Positions 40,201 to 50,107 of a DNA stretch of 64,000 bases are shown one piece after another. Position 1 is the stretch's first letter. Each line of letters begins with the position of its first letter. The translations under genes were made by a program, and so were the position numbers. Under the pieces are notes generated by a model, which had not been told where the DNA came from, ran no database searches, and saw only the letters and a list, made by a program, of their open reading frames with translations. Source of the DNA: Sweltsa coloradensis (lineage: Eukaryota; Arthropoda; Insecta; Plecoptera; Chloroperlidae); the NCBI GenBank assembly GCA_024449915.1, contig JAMZAV010000353.1, positions 124,001 to 188,000 on the forward strand, given 5' to 3'.

Positions 40201-43200
40201 TTCTAGTGCACCTCTAGTTTGCAACAACTGCTTAGTTCTGCGAGAACGACTGTCACTGTTTTGTAGTCTGTTCTAGTCAACTCTAGTTTGCCAACGATTC
40301 TGCTTAGTTCTGATGATAACCAAACTTGTCTGTCTAGTTATGTTCTAGTCAACTCTAGTTGTAAACGACTGCTCAGAGTTCTGGTGAGAACGAATTGGCT
40401 GTTTAGTCTGTTTAGTCAACTCTAGTTGTAACGACGCTTAGTCTGATGAGAACAACTTGTTCCTGTTCTAGTCCTGTTTAGGCAACTCTTGTGTAACGAC
40501 TTCTTAGACTGGTGAGAACGTACTGGTTGATTCTAGTCTGTTCTATGTCAACTCTATTGAAACGGACTGCTTAGTTCTGGTGAGAACGACTTGTCTGTGC
40601 TAGTCTGTTATGTCAAATTCTAGTTGCAACGACTGCTTAGTTAGGCGAGAAACGACTTGTTGTTCTAGTCGGTTCTAGTCAACTCTCGTTGCACACGACT
40701 GCTTAGTTCGTGGTGAGAACGACTTGTATGTTTAGTCTGGTTCTAGTCCCTCTAGTTGCAAAGATGGCATTAGTTCTGGCGAGAAAACCATATAAACTTG
40801 TTGTCTCTAGGTCTGTTCTATCACCTCTAGTTGTAAACGACTGCTGAGTTCTGGTGAGAACGCCTTGTCTGTTGTCTAGTATGTTCTAGTCAAACTCTAG
40901 TGGCAACGACTGCTTGTTCTGTGTGAACGACTTGCTGTTCAGTCTGATTATGTCACTCTAATTGCAACGACTGCGTTAGTTCTGGTCGTGAAAACGACTT
41001 GTCTGGTCTAGTTGTTGCTAGGCATCACCTCTAGTTGAACGACCTGCCTTAGTTCTGGTGAGGACACGACTTGTATGTTCTAGGTCGTTTCTGTCACCCT
41101 CTTAGTTGCAACGCCTGCTTAGATTCTGGTGAGAACGAATGTTGTTCTAGTCTGTTCAGTCACCTCTAGTTGTAACGACTGCTGAGTTTCTGGTGAGAAA
41201 ACGACTTGTCTGGGTCTAGTCTGTTCTAGTCAACGTTTGTTGTAACGACTGCTTAGTTATGGTTAGAACAACCCCTGTCGTTCTCTAGAGTTGTACTAGT
41301 CATTCTTAGGTGCAACGGGACTGCTTAGTTTCCTGGTGAGAACGACTTTCTGTTTCTAGTCTGTTCTAGTCAAAACTCTAGTGCAACGATTCTTAGATCT
41401 TGGTGAGAAACAACTTGTCTGTTACTAGTCTGTTCTAGTCCACCTCTAGTGGAACCACTGCTTAGTGCTATGGTGAGAACTAACTTGTCTGTTCAAGTCG
41501 GTGCTGGTCACCTCAAGTGGTACGACTTGTCTTAGTCTGGTGTGATACGACTTGTCTGTTCTAGTCTGTTATAGTCACCTCAAGTGTAACGACTGCTTAG
41601 TTCTGGTGAGAACGACTTGCTTCTGTTCTAGTCGTTCTAGTCACCTCTAGTGCAACGACTGACTTAGTTCTAATGAGAATACATACTTGTCTGTTCTATG
41701 TCTTCTAGTCAACTCTTATTGTAACGACTTCTTAGTTCTGGTGAGAACAACTTGTCTGTTCTAGTGTGTTCTAGTCTGTTCTATCACTCTAGTTGCAAAC
41801 CTAAGGCTTAGTTTATATTTTAAGTTTCTAATGAGAACAATTGTCTGTTCTAGTCGGTTCTATCAAACTATTTAGTTGTAACGACTGCTTAGTCAGTGAG
41901 AACGACTTGTTCTGTTCTAGTCTGTTCTAGTCACCTCTAGTTGTAACGACTGCTTAGTTCTGGCGAGAACGACTTGTCTGTTAGTCAAATATCTGTTGTA
42001 ACGACTGCTTAGTTCTGTGAGAAAACGACTTGTCGGTCTAGGTTTGTCTAGGTTCACCTCTGGTTGTAACGACTGCTTAGTTCTGGTGAAACGACTCCTC
42101 ACTGTCTGGTTTCTAGTCTAGTTCTAGTCAACTCTAGTTGTAACGGACTTGCTTAAGTTCTGGCGAGAACGGAATGTCTGTTTCTAGTCTGTTCTAGTCA
42201 CCTGCTAGTGGCAACGACTGCTTAGTTCTGAATGAGAACAAACTTGTTCTGTGTCTAGTCTGTTTAGTAACTCTTGTTGCAACGATGCTTAGTTCTGGCG
42301 AGAACGACTTGTCTGTTCTTAGTCTGTTCTAGTCACTCTAGTTGTAACGACTGCTTAGTTCTGGTGAGAACGACTTGTCGTTCTAGTCTGTTTAGTCACC
42401 CTCTAGTTGGTAAAACGACTGCTGAAGTTCTGGTGAGAACGGACTTATCTGTTTAGTCTGTTCTAGTCACTTCTAGTTGTAAGCGACTGCTAGGTTCTGG
42501 TGAGACAACTGTCTGTTCTACGCTGTTTAGGTGATGATGCCTCTAGTTCGTAAACAGACTGCTCAGTCTGGTGTGAACGACTTGTGTTGTTCTAGTCGTT
42601 CGTAGTCACCTCTAGTTGTAAGACTGCTTAGTTCTGGTGAGAACCAACTGTCTGTCTAGTCTGTTCTAGTCAACTCTTGATTGTAACGACTTCTTAGATC
42701 TGATGAGACACGGACTTGTCTGTTCTAGTCTGATCGACAGTAACCGCCTAGATTGCACGATCTGTACTTAGTTCTGGTGAGAACAAATGTGACTGGTTAT
42801 AGCTGTTTTAGGCAACCTCTAGGTCTGTACCAAAACGACTGACTTAGTTCTGATGAGAAACAACTTGTCTGTCTTTCTAGGTGGTTCTAGTTCACCTCCA
42901 GTAGTTGCAACATCTGCTTTAGTTCTGGTGGCACACGAGTGTCTGTTCTAGTCTGTTCTAGTCCACCTAGTGCAAGACTGCTTAGTTCTGGAGAGAACGA
43001 TTCTTTCGTCGGTTCTAGCGAGTTATGTTCTAGTCAACTCTAGTCGTAACGACTGCTAAATTCTGGTTAGAATTTGGTGAGTACGACTTAACTGCTCTAG
43101 TCTGTTCTAGTCAACTCTTGTTGATAACGACTGCTTAGGTCTGCAGAAACACGACTTGTCTGTTTCGAGTGTCTGTTCTAGTCACCTCTAGTGCAAACGA

Positions 43201-46200
43201 CTTGCCTTAGTTCGTGAGAACAACTTGTTGTTCTAGTCGTTCTAGTCAAACTCTTGTTGTAATAGACTGCTTGAGGTTCTGGTGAGAACGACTGTCGCCC
43301 CCTTCCTGTTTCTAGTCTGTTCTAGTCAACTCTTGTTGAACGGATCTTCTTAGATTGGAGAAACGACTCTGCGGTTGTCTCGTCTGTTCTAGTCACCTCT
43401 GTTGTAACGATGCCTTAGTGAGACTGATGAGAAACAACTTGTCTGTTTTAGTCTGATTCTAGTCACCTCTAGTTGTAACGACGGCTAGTTTGATGGAAAC
43501 TACTGGTTGTTATAGGTCTGTTCTAGTCAACTCTTGTTATAACGACTGCTTAGTTGCTGGCGAGAACCACATGCACCTGTTTAGTTCTGTTCTCAGTCAA
43601 CTCTAGTTGCAACGACTGCACTTAGTTCTGGCGAGAACGACTTGTCTGTGCTAGGTCTGTTCTATCACCTCTAGTTGTAACGACTGCTTAGATCTGGTGA
43701 GGGAAACACGAATTGTCGTTCTAGTCTGTTAGTCAACTCTTGTTGTAACGATCTTCTTAGTTCTGGTGAAAACGACTTGTCTGTTCTAGTCTGTTCTAGT
43801 CAACTCTAGTTGTAACGACTTCTTAGTTCTGGCGAGAAACTAGTGTCTGTTCTAGTTCTGTTCTAGTCAGACGCTTGTTGTAACGACTGCTTAGGTCGGT
43901 GACGAAAGATCTTGTCTGTTCTAGTCTGTTCTAGTATACCTCTCGTTGTACACGAATGTACTAGTTCTTGGCGTATGTAACGACTGTCTGTTCTAGTCTG
44001 TTTTAGTCAACTCTTGTTGTAAGACTCTGCTTAGTCTAGGCGAGAACACTGTCTGGTCAAGTCTGTTCTAGTCAACTCTTGTTTGTAACGGACTGCTAGT
44101 TCTGGCGAGAAACGACTTGTCTGTTGTCTAGTTCTGTTCACTAGTCAACTCTGTCTTGTTAAGATCTGCGTATGTTTGACCGAGAACCGACTTGGTATGT
44201 TCTAGTCTGTTCTAGTCAACCTTGTTGAACGACTGCTTATTCTGGCGAGAACGACTTGTCTGTTCTAGTCGTTCTAGTAACTCTTGTTGTAACGGAATGC
44301 TTAGTTCTGGCGAGAACGACTTGTCTGTTTCTAGTTGTGTAGAGTCATACTCTTGGTGTACAGACCTGTGCAGCGCTTAGGTGAGCACAAACTTGTCATT
44401 TTTCACTGTTTCATACGGTCTGTTCTAGTTCCAAACTCATGTTTGTTTTTTGCAAAGTGAATGCTAGTTCTGATGACGAACGGACCTTGTCTGTGTTCTA
44501 TGTCTGTTGCATAGTTCACTCCGTAGTTGTTAACGACATGCTTAGCAGTTCTGTGAGAACGACTTGTTGTTCTAGTAAGGTTCTAGTCAACATCTAAGTT
44601 GATACGACTGTGAAGTCTGGTGAGAACAACTTGTCTGTTCTAGCATCTGTTTAGTCACCTCTAGTTGTAACGGATGCACCTTAGTTCTGTGAGAACGACT
44701 TGTCTGTTCTAGTCTGTTCTAGTCAACTCTTTGTTTGAACGACTTCTAGTTTCTGGTGAGAAACATGATACTGTCTGTTCTTAGTCTGTTCTGATAGTTC
44801 AACTCTAGTTGTAACGATGCTAGTTTGATGAGAAAGACGGACTTGTCTGTTTCTAGTCTGTTCGTAGTCAACTTTCTTGTGTAAACGGACTGACTAGTGT
44901 CTGGTGAAAAGACTTGTCTGTTCTAGTCTGTTCTAGTCCAACTCTAGTTGTATTACGACTGCTTAGTATAGTGGCGACGAACGACCTTGTCTCGTTCTAG
45001 TCTTGTTATAGTCAACTCTAGTTGCAACGATGCTAGTTGGTGAGAACGACTGTTCTGTTCTGGCTGTTCTATCCCTTAGTTGCAACGAATGCTTAGAGAT
45101 CTGCGAGAACAACTTGTCTGTTCTAGTCTGTCTAGTCACCTCTAGTTGTAACGACGCTGAGTTTCTGGGTGTGAAAGACTTGTCTGTTCGTAGTTCCTGT
45201 TCTCAGTCACCTCTAGTTGCAACGACTGCTTTGAGTTCTGTGTGTGAACGATTGTCTGCTTTATAGTCTTGGTGCCTCTAAGCACCTAGCCTTGTTGCAA
45301 GGATTTTGCTTAGTTCGGTGAGAACGACCTTGTCTGTTCTAGTCTGTTATAGTAAGCCTATAGTTTGCAACGACTGTTAGTTCTGGTGAGAACGACTTGT
45401 CTGTTTATGAGTCTGTTCTAGTCACCTCTAGTGTGCAACGATGCGTAGTTCTGTGTGAACGAGTCTGTGTTTCTAGTCTGTGCTAGTCACCTCTAGTTGC
45501 AACGACTGCTTAGTTATGGTGTGGAACGGACGTTGTCTTGTTTATTTAGCTCTGTTTAGTGTCACCTCTAGTGTAACGACTGCTTACCGTTCTGGTGATG
45601 AACGACATGTGTCTGATCTGTCTGTTCTAGTCAAATCTTTTGTTGTAACGACTTCTTAGGATCTGGTGAGAACGACTTTGTCTGTTTAGTGTCTGTTTCT
45701 AGTAGTTCAACTCTTGTTGTAAACGACTGCTTACATTATGGTGAGACACAACTTGTCCTGTTCTAGTATGTGTAGTTCTAGTCATTCTCTAAGTTGCAAC
45801 GACGGCCTTAGTTCTGGTGAGAACGACTTGTCTGTGCTAGTCTGTTCTTATCAACTCTAGTTGCAAACGACTCTAGAATCTGGTGAGAACACAACTTGTC
45901 TAGTTTCTAGTCTGTTTCTAGTCACCTCTAGTTGCACGGACTAGCTAGTTCTGGTGTGAACGACTTGTCCTGTTCTAGTCTGTTTAGTTCACTCTAGTGG
46001 TAACGACTGCTTAGTTCTGGCACGAGAACAACTTGTCTGTTTCGAGTCTGCTTCTAGTCACCTCAAGTTGTAACGAATGCTAGTTCATGTGTGAAAACGA
46101 TACTTGTCTGTTCTAGTCTGTTCTAGTCACCTTAGTGTAACGACGCTTGATTCTGGTGTGAACGACTTGTCTGTCTAGTCTGTCTAGTCAAATCTTGTTG

Positions 46201-49200
46201 TAACGACTGCTAGTAAGTTCTGGTGAGAACGCTGGTCTGTTCAGTCTGTTCTAGTACCTCTAGTTGTAACGACGCTTAGTTCTGGTGAGAAACGACTTGG
46301 TCTGTTCTAGTCTGTTCTAGTCAACGCTCTAGTTGTAACGACTGCTTAGTTCTGGCGAGAACGACTTGTCTGTTCTAGTCTGTTCTAGTCACCTCTAGTT
46401 GCAACGACTGCCTTAGTTCTGGCGAGAACGATTGTTGTGCTAGTTCTGTTCTAGTCAACTCTTGTTGTAACACGATCTGCTAGTGCTGGCGAGAACGACT
46501 TTGTCTGTTCTAGTCGGTGCTAGTCAACTCTAGTTGTAACGACGCTTAGTTATGGTGAGAAAAACGACTTGTCGTTTCTAGTATGTTCTAGTCAACTTCT
46601 AGTTGTAACGACTGCTTAGTTCTGGTGAGAAGACTTGTCGTTTTAGGCTGTTCTAGGTTCACCTCTAGTTGTAACGACTGCTTAGTCTGGTGAGAAACAA
46701 AAACTGTCTGTTCTAGTCTGTTCTAGTCAACTCTTATTGTAACGACTTCTTAGATCTGGTGAGAACGACTTGTCCGTTTCTAGTCTTGATCTAGTAACCT
46801 CTAGTATGCAACGACTGCTTTTTTAAGGTTTTTTTTCTGGGAGAACAAACTTGTCTGTTCTAGGCTGTATAGTCAACTCTTGTTGTAAACGACGCTTAGT
46901 TCTGATGAGAACAACTTGTCTGTTTATAGTCTGTTCTAGTCACCTCTAGTCTGTAAACGACGCTTAGTTCTGATGGAGATCAACTTGTCTGGTTCTAGTC
47001 TGTTCTAGTCACCTCTAGTTGCAACGACTGCTTAGTTCTGGTGAGAACAACTTGTCTGTTCTAGTCTGTTCTAGTCACCTCTAGTTGTAACGACTGCTTA
47101 GTTCTGATTAGATCTGGTGAGAACGTCTTGTCTGTTCTAGTCTGTTCTAGTCAACTCTTGTTGCGTCATGCGGCATGCGTCGTCAGTTATAGACTGTAAG
47201 TAAAGTATATACTAACCAAACCAGTCGACGCCGGCGCCAAAGAACGACATCAAATTTGCCATCTTGTGGACATAAAACTTGGAAAACGCTTAAGTCCCGC
47301 CGCGTTGTTGGATGAGCGTATATGGTGCATTGGAGATGCATGTGTTACGCGGATTTTCTGTTGTTCTGTGAAAAAATCATTACTAAGTCGAAGATTTTTT
47401 TAAATTAAATCAAATTATATAAAAAATTAACTTAATTTTTATAATTAAATTAAATAAAATAAAAAATTAACTTAATTGTTTTAATTAATCGTAATTTTTT
47501 AAAAAGAAAAAATCGTAAAATTGCAATTTGCATAAGAAATCATTTTTTGATTGCGCTCAAATTTCACACGAATATCTTAATTTATAAAATTAAGGTTCTG
47601 TGAAAAAATCATTACAATCGGATAAAGCATGTAGGTGTTATAAGTCGAAGAATTTTTTTTAAAATCGAAAAAAATCGTAAAATTGCGTTTTTTATGTGAA
47701 AAAATTTCCCGATTGCGCTCAAAAACGTGGCAGTTCTAAGTTCAGAGATTTCGAAGGTCTCCATAAAATTTCATTGCAATCGGAGTATCGGTTTAGCCGG
47801 AATCGTGTTAACAAACACACAAAAATACAGAAAGAAAGAAAGAAAAAAAAAAAGAAAAAAAACATTCCGGATTTTTTTTCTCCAGTGTAGTGAAATGGAA
47901 TCTTCGCTTCGCTCGCTACGCTCATCCAATTACAGATCCGCTGTTTTGTTTTGTTTGTTTGTTATTCTTGGGGGGGGGGGGGGGGGGGGGGGGGGCACAA
48001 ATAGAAATGTAAGTAACGCCCCTATCCCCCACAACCTGTGTCACCGGTTGAACCGCCATGACTGTTTTGTTTTTCTTACTTTGAGTTGAATAAAAAAATG
48101 TTATCTTAATTTTTTTTGGGGGTGCGCAAGAACAAACTGTCGTAAGAGTTCTAAGAATAAATACCATTGATGAGATTTTGGTAACGAATGTTGGTAATGG
48201 TGAAGCCACGAAAGCGACAATTTGACCTATCTGAAAAGTTTATATGAATGCTAACCTTTTTCTTCCGCGGGCATGTCGAGCCAACTCTTATGAATGCTTT
48301 TACACAATGCACAGGTGATGGTAACCGTAGAATACAGAATTTATGTTAGAAACAGACGTTGGTCGGGGTCAACCTCAAAAAAATATTATGTGCTACGTTG
48401 CCAGGACGGCTCCAAGCCGCAAACCTTCTCTTCCATGCTAATGAATTAACAGTCCATTTCAGAAGTTGACAAACTCCAACCGGAACTGGGAATCGAAAAC
48501 TGGACCAATTTCTGTCAAGTTAACCCCGAGAAAGGGCAACAACCGCGGTTAAATATTATAATGATATGTCCATTTCAAAACATTTTTTACTTTACTTTTT
48601 TTTTATTTTTTCCTATATCATAGCACAAAACAAAATCAATTATTTATCATATTCGAATCAATTGCATAGATATATTCTTAAGTAGTAAAAAGAGTTTGGG
48701 AGTACCTGCATTTAAAATTATATCGATAGTGTTTTGGTGGTAATGATTGTATTGAAAACATATTTGATTGCCGGTGGTTATTACTGAATAAGGGATTCGT
48801 GCGATGAGCTACCACTATCGGGCATGACAAGTGCATAGATGCTGATTTTACTTGAAATCAGAATGTAAAGTCTGCTACTGTAAAGTTTTTATCGAGCATC
48901 TCTGTATCAATGATTCCAGCATAGTTCTATATGCCAACAAACCCTTGTTGAAATACAGTTTATTATTATACAGTAGAAAAATGTTGATAAAATAAATGTC
49001 TGATAAAAACCGAAAATGATTATACTTATTACATAAAAGTACCTTTAGCACCAGTGCAAGCTCTAAAAATAATATGTAGCCTTTTTACAACAATAAAATG
49101 GCTGTGACTCTAATTCTGGAGGGCACCGGTTTGACGCCAGCTACCGACAAACTCGAATGAAAGTTATTTCCACGTCTCGATCATGAGGCTATTCAAACGT

Positions 49201-49868
49201 CTTGTATTTCCTCTTTAATAATCAACGCACCATTACTTTGATAGAAACATGAAATGTGGCATGAATTACCCTGAGAAGATTTACCACCAAACTCTCTGAC
49301 GTTTTTCAGTTTAGGTTTTACAGTTTAAGTTTTATAGTACATCCACAATTATTTCGTATAAAATATAATTTAAATTTTATTTTCCTTGAACAATCAGTAT
49401 AATTTATAAACTAAGATTGCGTTTTTGGTCTAAATACAGAATGGCGGTCGTCCAAACATCAGCCTTATTAAACTTGAAGCTGTCCGCGGTGCTCGTACAA
49501 TTAGGGCTCTGGTCCGAAACATGGTTCTACAAGGACGTGTGTTCGAATCCCGCACAAGGCTGTTTTTTTTTGTAATCGTCTCTCATCGTCATATATCACC
49601 ACTTATCATCTCGAATAGATTTAGTGCATTCATATGAGACGTTAAGCAAAAGAAATCTTCATCATTATAATCATCATCATGAACATTCATCATCTTCTTC
49701 TACTTGAATTCTCTGCAGGTATCACGCGTCTATCATTTCACCGAAAAATCTTCCCTGTTGGTATTCTTAATTAAAAATCAATTAATTATCATTAATTAAC
49801 ACCATGTTCATATTAGAACTTACCCCTAAGATGATTCCAACAAGGGACAATCCTATGTAGCTGTCCAT
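28244..49868 (-). CDS. Lectin-like gene 1: secreted sushi plus C-type-lectin-like domain protein
   Basis: Six exons on the minus strand: 49868-49824, 31052-30803, 30152-30096, 29756-29709, 29252-29010 and 28407-28244 (TAG). All junctions are GT-AG and the frame is continuous for 268 residues. Exon 1 encodes the hydrophobic signal start MDSYIGLSLVGIILG. Exon 2 holds a CCP/sushi domain with four Cys (DCKLP, YTC, ISC, PTC) and a Trp in GQW. Exons 3 and 4 encode linkers rich in Ser, Thr, Gly and Ala. Exons 5 and 6 form one CTLD (GYKTV start, YFFVGAED, LWCSGEPA, SFICLI). The usual calcium/sugar motifs EPN and WND are replaced (GEPA, no WND), so classical sugar binding is doubtful. Exon 1 is assigned by its match to gene 2; intron 1 is about 18.8 kb. 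Role in adhesion or immunity is inference. Confidence 0.8.
31053..31483. other. Start of expanded intron 1 of lectin gene 1, before the satellite
   Basis: Intronic, no ORF of note. It contains GCTCATCCATCAACGCGAC near 31329, a short motif that recurs in intron 5 of both lectin genes and resembles the MITE-like repeat's left end in reverse complement. Confidence 0.45.
31484..31668. repeat. 66-bp satellite array, left part
   Basis: Nearly three units of the satellite described at 36639-47163. The array is split here by the Gypsy element. It includes the longer unit variant carrying GTTAGATCTGGTGAG, which recurs just past the insertion (about 36730) and at the far right edge (about 47100). Confidence 0.85.
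31669..31846 (+). repeat. 5' LTR of the Gypsy element
   Basis: Ends with CA (CTACTACA). Its first bases are TATAG where the 3' LTR has TGTAG, the only difference I find between the LTRs. It contains a perfect 10-bp-arm hairpin, CAGCATGCCG, TG, CGGCATGCTG, close to the left end. Confidence 0.95.
32020..32910 (+). CDS. gag: Gag-like protein of the Gypsy element
   Basis: A 296-residue ORF. The N-terminal two thirds look like a retrotransposon capsid region (PDYVIALRKLAATC, LRDLFVCGLSSEKVQEKL). Two zinc knuckles follow at about residues 216-252: CSRCGRRHAKEAC (spacing 2-3-4) and CFKCHRRGHVAKMC (spacing 2-4-4, the canonical CCHC form). It would package the element's RNA into virus-like particles. 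The ORF overlaps the start of the pol frame at 32853-32910, with pol in the -1 frame, the usual arrangement for ribosomal frameshifting in this group. I could not identify the slip site with confidence. Confidence 0.9.
   Translation: MSRVGHMDTFDPEVHDFENYMERMEQYFKANSVKEEDRTPALISLMGDKAYAVVKNLMSPIMPGSRPYNDIVLALKTHYIPQRFIIAERRRFFKRVQKEGESIPDYVIALRKLAATCRFGLFLDQMLRDLFVCGLSSEKVQEKLVIQDVSLSFQSAVELAQQLDLATDNVREIHGHPASPREGVQYVQQNRKKSKPFANQRVPEKGPHKEFRQEPGPSCSRCGRRHAKEACPVQHWECFKCHRRGHVAKMCKSTGISAKKVFRCTEDSDSSSAEMIVKCITLHTPSKVFHQRNCLT
32853..33587 (+). CDS. pol: Pol fragment 1: protease and start of reverse transcriptase
   Basis: Open for 244 codons in the -1 frame relative to gag. The aspartic protease has its catalytic DTG within VDTGAVV (about residues 33-39) and the typical C-terminal ILLGRDWL. 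The reverse transcriptase begins after it, with ATPMITVPKPDGG just before the frame is lost. The break sits in a run of five G at 33549-33553. The reading continues correctly in the frame of the next ORF, so one base appears to be missing from this run. Confidence 0.88.
   Translation: MYNIAYTKQSFSSKKLPYVVTMYIEGIPIKMEVDTGAVVTVVPREVFETKLVKAGLVLQPSKTKLSTYDGSKLKVLGQTLVKVGYQGIAYSNLPILVVDNHKARAPILLGRDWLGIIRLDWKSLVDQGQVSTKRVNQVAKGGLNGKPRKGSDEFKRKFPEVFAKDVGEVKGYQATIVLKENAQPIFCKPYSVPFAIREKVEAELQRQQKEGILIPVSHSEWATPMITVPKPDGGLGCVGILRLP
33554..35812 (+). CDS. pol: Pol fragment 2: reverse transcriptase, RNase H and integrase
   Basis: This frame opens from an internal ATG at 33512, but residues before about 33554 are out of frame with the true protein. 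Reverse transcriptase has the catalytic box FIDDIL near residue 115 of the 766-codon frame. RNase H shows ADASAYGVGAVLS, EKEALAI and TDHQPL. Integrase has an HHCC zinc-binding N-terminus (HPGTTRMKML through CDICQ) and the D, D35E triad at roughly 35140, 35299 and 35407. The ORF ends early at 35812 because of a second frame break near 35780; the integrase C-terminal module continues in another frame. Confidence 0.92.
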   Translation: MRLCGDFKVTLNRVVQTEHYPLPTFEDLSATWAGCTCFTKLDLANAYQQISVSPSSQSLLTVNTHLGLFQQRRLVYGISSAPAIFQGIMDKVLKGIPGVCVFIDDILVAGKDEAECKYRTELVFKRLSKHNFRVSEKKCVFLSPEVDYMGHTIDALGIHPQKDKVKAISEAPIPKDAAQLTSYLALLQYYNKFLPMLSTVVKPLYDLSHSDTWYWNIETNETFQKSKEMMLNSCVLAHFDTNKQIVVAADASAYGVGAVLSLISERGDERPIAFASRVLTKAERNYAQVEKEALAIIFAVKRFHKYLYGRKFLLVTDHQPLTSILGPTKGLPTLAASRMQRWALILSAYQYEIKYRRGKDMAPADALSRLPLPETGEQKGNIHYFSPIDNFPLTAQEIGQATSKDSLLSRVYHLTQNGWPEKVVDTSLNAFFVKRQELSIHENCVTWGNRVIVPAKLHKKVLELLHEEHPGTTRMKMLARSLVWWPNIDDDINDTVKTCDICQMTLQAARPGPLCQWTWATRNWQRVHMDFAKKDGNNFLVMYDTHSKWVEVLFMNSTIASQVINKLRAVFATFGLPEILVVDNGPPFSSREFAEFCQSNGIRLKFSPPIHPQSNGSAERMVQTLKKSMLKQVLEEERSSKNRSIPHRLSNFLFAYRNTPHTETGKTPAEVMLQRKPRTRLSLLKPDFNQSMEQKQARRKESHDKTRGLVPKHFLPGDKVLVKCVRGERESWNMGVVVKVVSPCNLPSESCR
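35780..36107 (+). CDS. pol: Pol fragment 3: integrase C-terminal module and tail
   Basis: The frame continues from about 35780 with VRYTHADHLKKHL, matching the end of the Gypsy integrase GPY/F region, then a Pro- and Lys-rich tail ending at TAA 36105-36107. An ATG at 35796 is incidental. The shift from the upstream frame lies between about 35775 and 35790. It appears to be the second break in pol. Confidence 0.75.
36461..36638 (+). repeat. 3' LTR of the Gypsy element
   Basis: Starts TGTAGTAGAAGG and ends CTACTACA, 178 bp, differing from the 5' LTR at one base. The stretch 36108-36460 between pol and this LTR is AT-rich and non-coding, as in env-less elements. Confidence 0.95.
36639..47163. 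repeat. 66-bp satellite array, right part (about 160 copies)
   Basis: The unit contains TCTGTTCTAGTCTGTTCTAG (itself a doubled 10-mer), TCACCTCTAGTTGCAACGAC, TGCTTAGTTCTGGTGAGAAC and GACTTG, 66 bp in total. Units alternate freely between TTGCAACGAC and TTGTAACGAC, CACCTC and CAACTC, and GAACGAC and GAACAAC. The first and last few units are clean, while most interior units carry several one-base indels and small AC or CAC insertions. Interruptions include a C run at about 37007-37023, a T-rich stretch near 38210-38230 and another near 46820. The array lies within intron 1 of lectin gene 1. Open frames inside it are chance. Confidence 0.95.
47281..47930 (+). mobile_element. MITE-like dispersed repeat, copy 2
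   Basis: The second copy of the repeat at 6833-7604. It shares both ends, the poly(A)/poly(T)-rich body and the inverted TTGGATGAGCGTA (about 47308) and TACGCTCATCCAA (47917-47929). It carries only one of the 159-bp internal units that copy 1 has twice. A run of about 25 G follows 40 bp downstream (about 47970-47995). Confidence 0.75.
47931..49483. other. Distal part of lectin gene 1 intron 1
   Basis: A long G run occupies about 47970-47995. From about 48860 to 49310 the sequence is homologous to intron 1 of gene 2 (54760-55310; for example TATCAATGATTCCAGCATAG in both), so this is ancestral intron sequence. No ORF is supported. Confidence 0.6.
49484..49610 (+). mobile_element. tRNA-derived SINE-like element, copy B
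   Basis: Plus-strand copy of the element at 11095-11229. The head starts CCGCGGTGCTCGTAC, the T-arm/B box reads TGTTCGAATCCCGC, and the body begins after a T run with TTTGTAATCGTC and CATCGTCATATATCA. It lies in intron 1 of lectin gene 1. Confidence 0.7.
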
Positions 49869-49972
49869 CTGCAGTTAGTTTCCTCGTCAGAACTAGCAGG
49901 TGTCCAAACTAGAATGATATCACAGCAAACACCCGACATTCAGCCAATCTTGATAAGTAATATACGACCTTC
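49869..49972 (-). promoter_or_regulatory. Conserved proximal 5' flank of lectin gene 1
   Basis: About 100 bp upstream of the ATG is nearly identical to the flank of gene 2. It includes, reading toward the gene, a TATATTA-like sequence, CTTATCAAGATTG (a GATA-type site), TTTGCTGTGATATCATTCTA and the 5' UTR. A TATA-like element roughly 95-100 bp above the ATG fits a promoter, but no clear initiator is visible. Confidence 0.4.
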
Positions 49973-50048
49973 GATCTTTGTTCCGTATTATTTGAATATC
50001 TATGATTTTTTTCTCGAATGCGCGGTATTGTAACGCGGAGAGAATGAG

Positions 50049-50054
<6 letters not shown>

Positions 50055-50104
<50 letters not shown>
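50055..50104. repeat. (GA)n microsatellite upstream of lectin gene 1
   Basis: About 24 GA repeats preceded by TGTGTGTG. At the homologous place upstream of gene 2 (about 55820-55856) there is a shorter, mixed GA and GT tract. Confidence 0.9.

Positions 50105-50107
<3 letters not shown>

Noticed and set aside
41917..45266. ORFs of 60-78 codons inside the satellite
   Set aside because: They arise by chance from the 66-bp unit, which is a multiple of three, and are broken by indels in neighbouring units.
31484..47163. The regular array as a possible CRISPR-like structure
   Set aside because: The repeat has no unique spacers, the genome is eukaryotic and there are no cas genes; it is a satellite.
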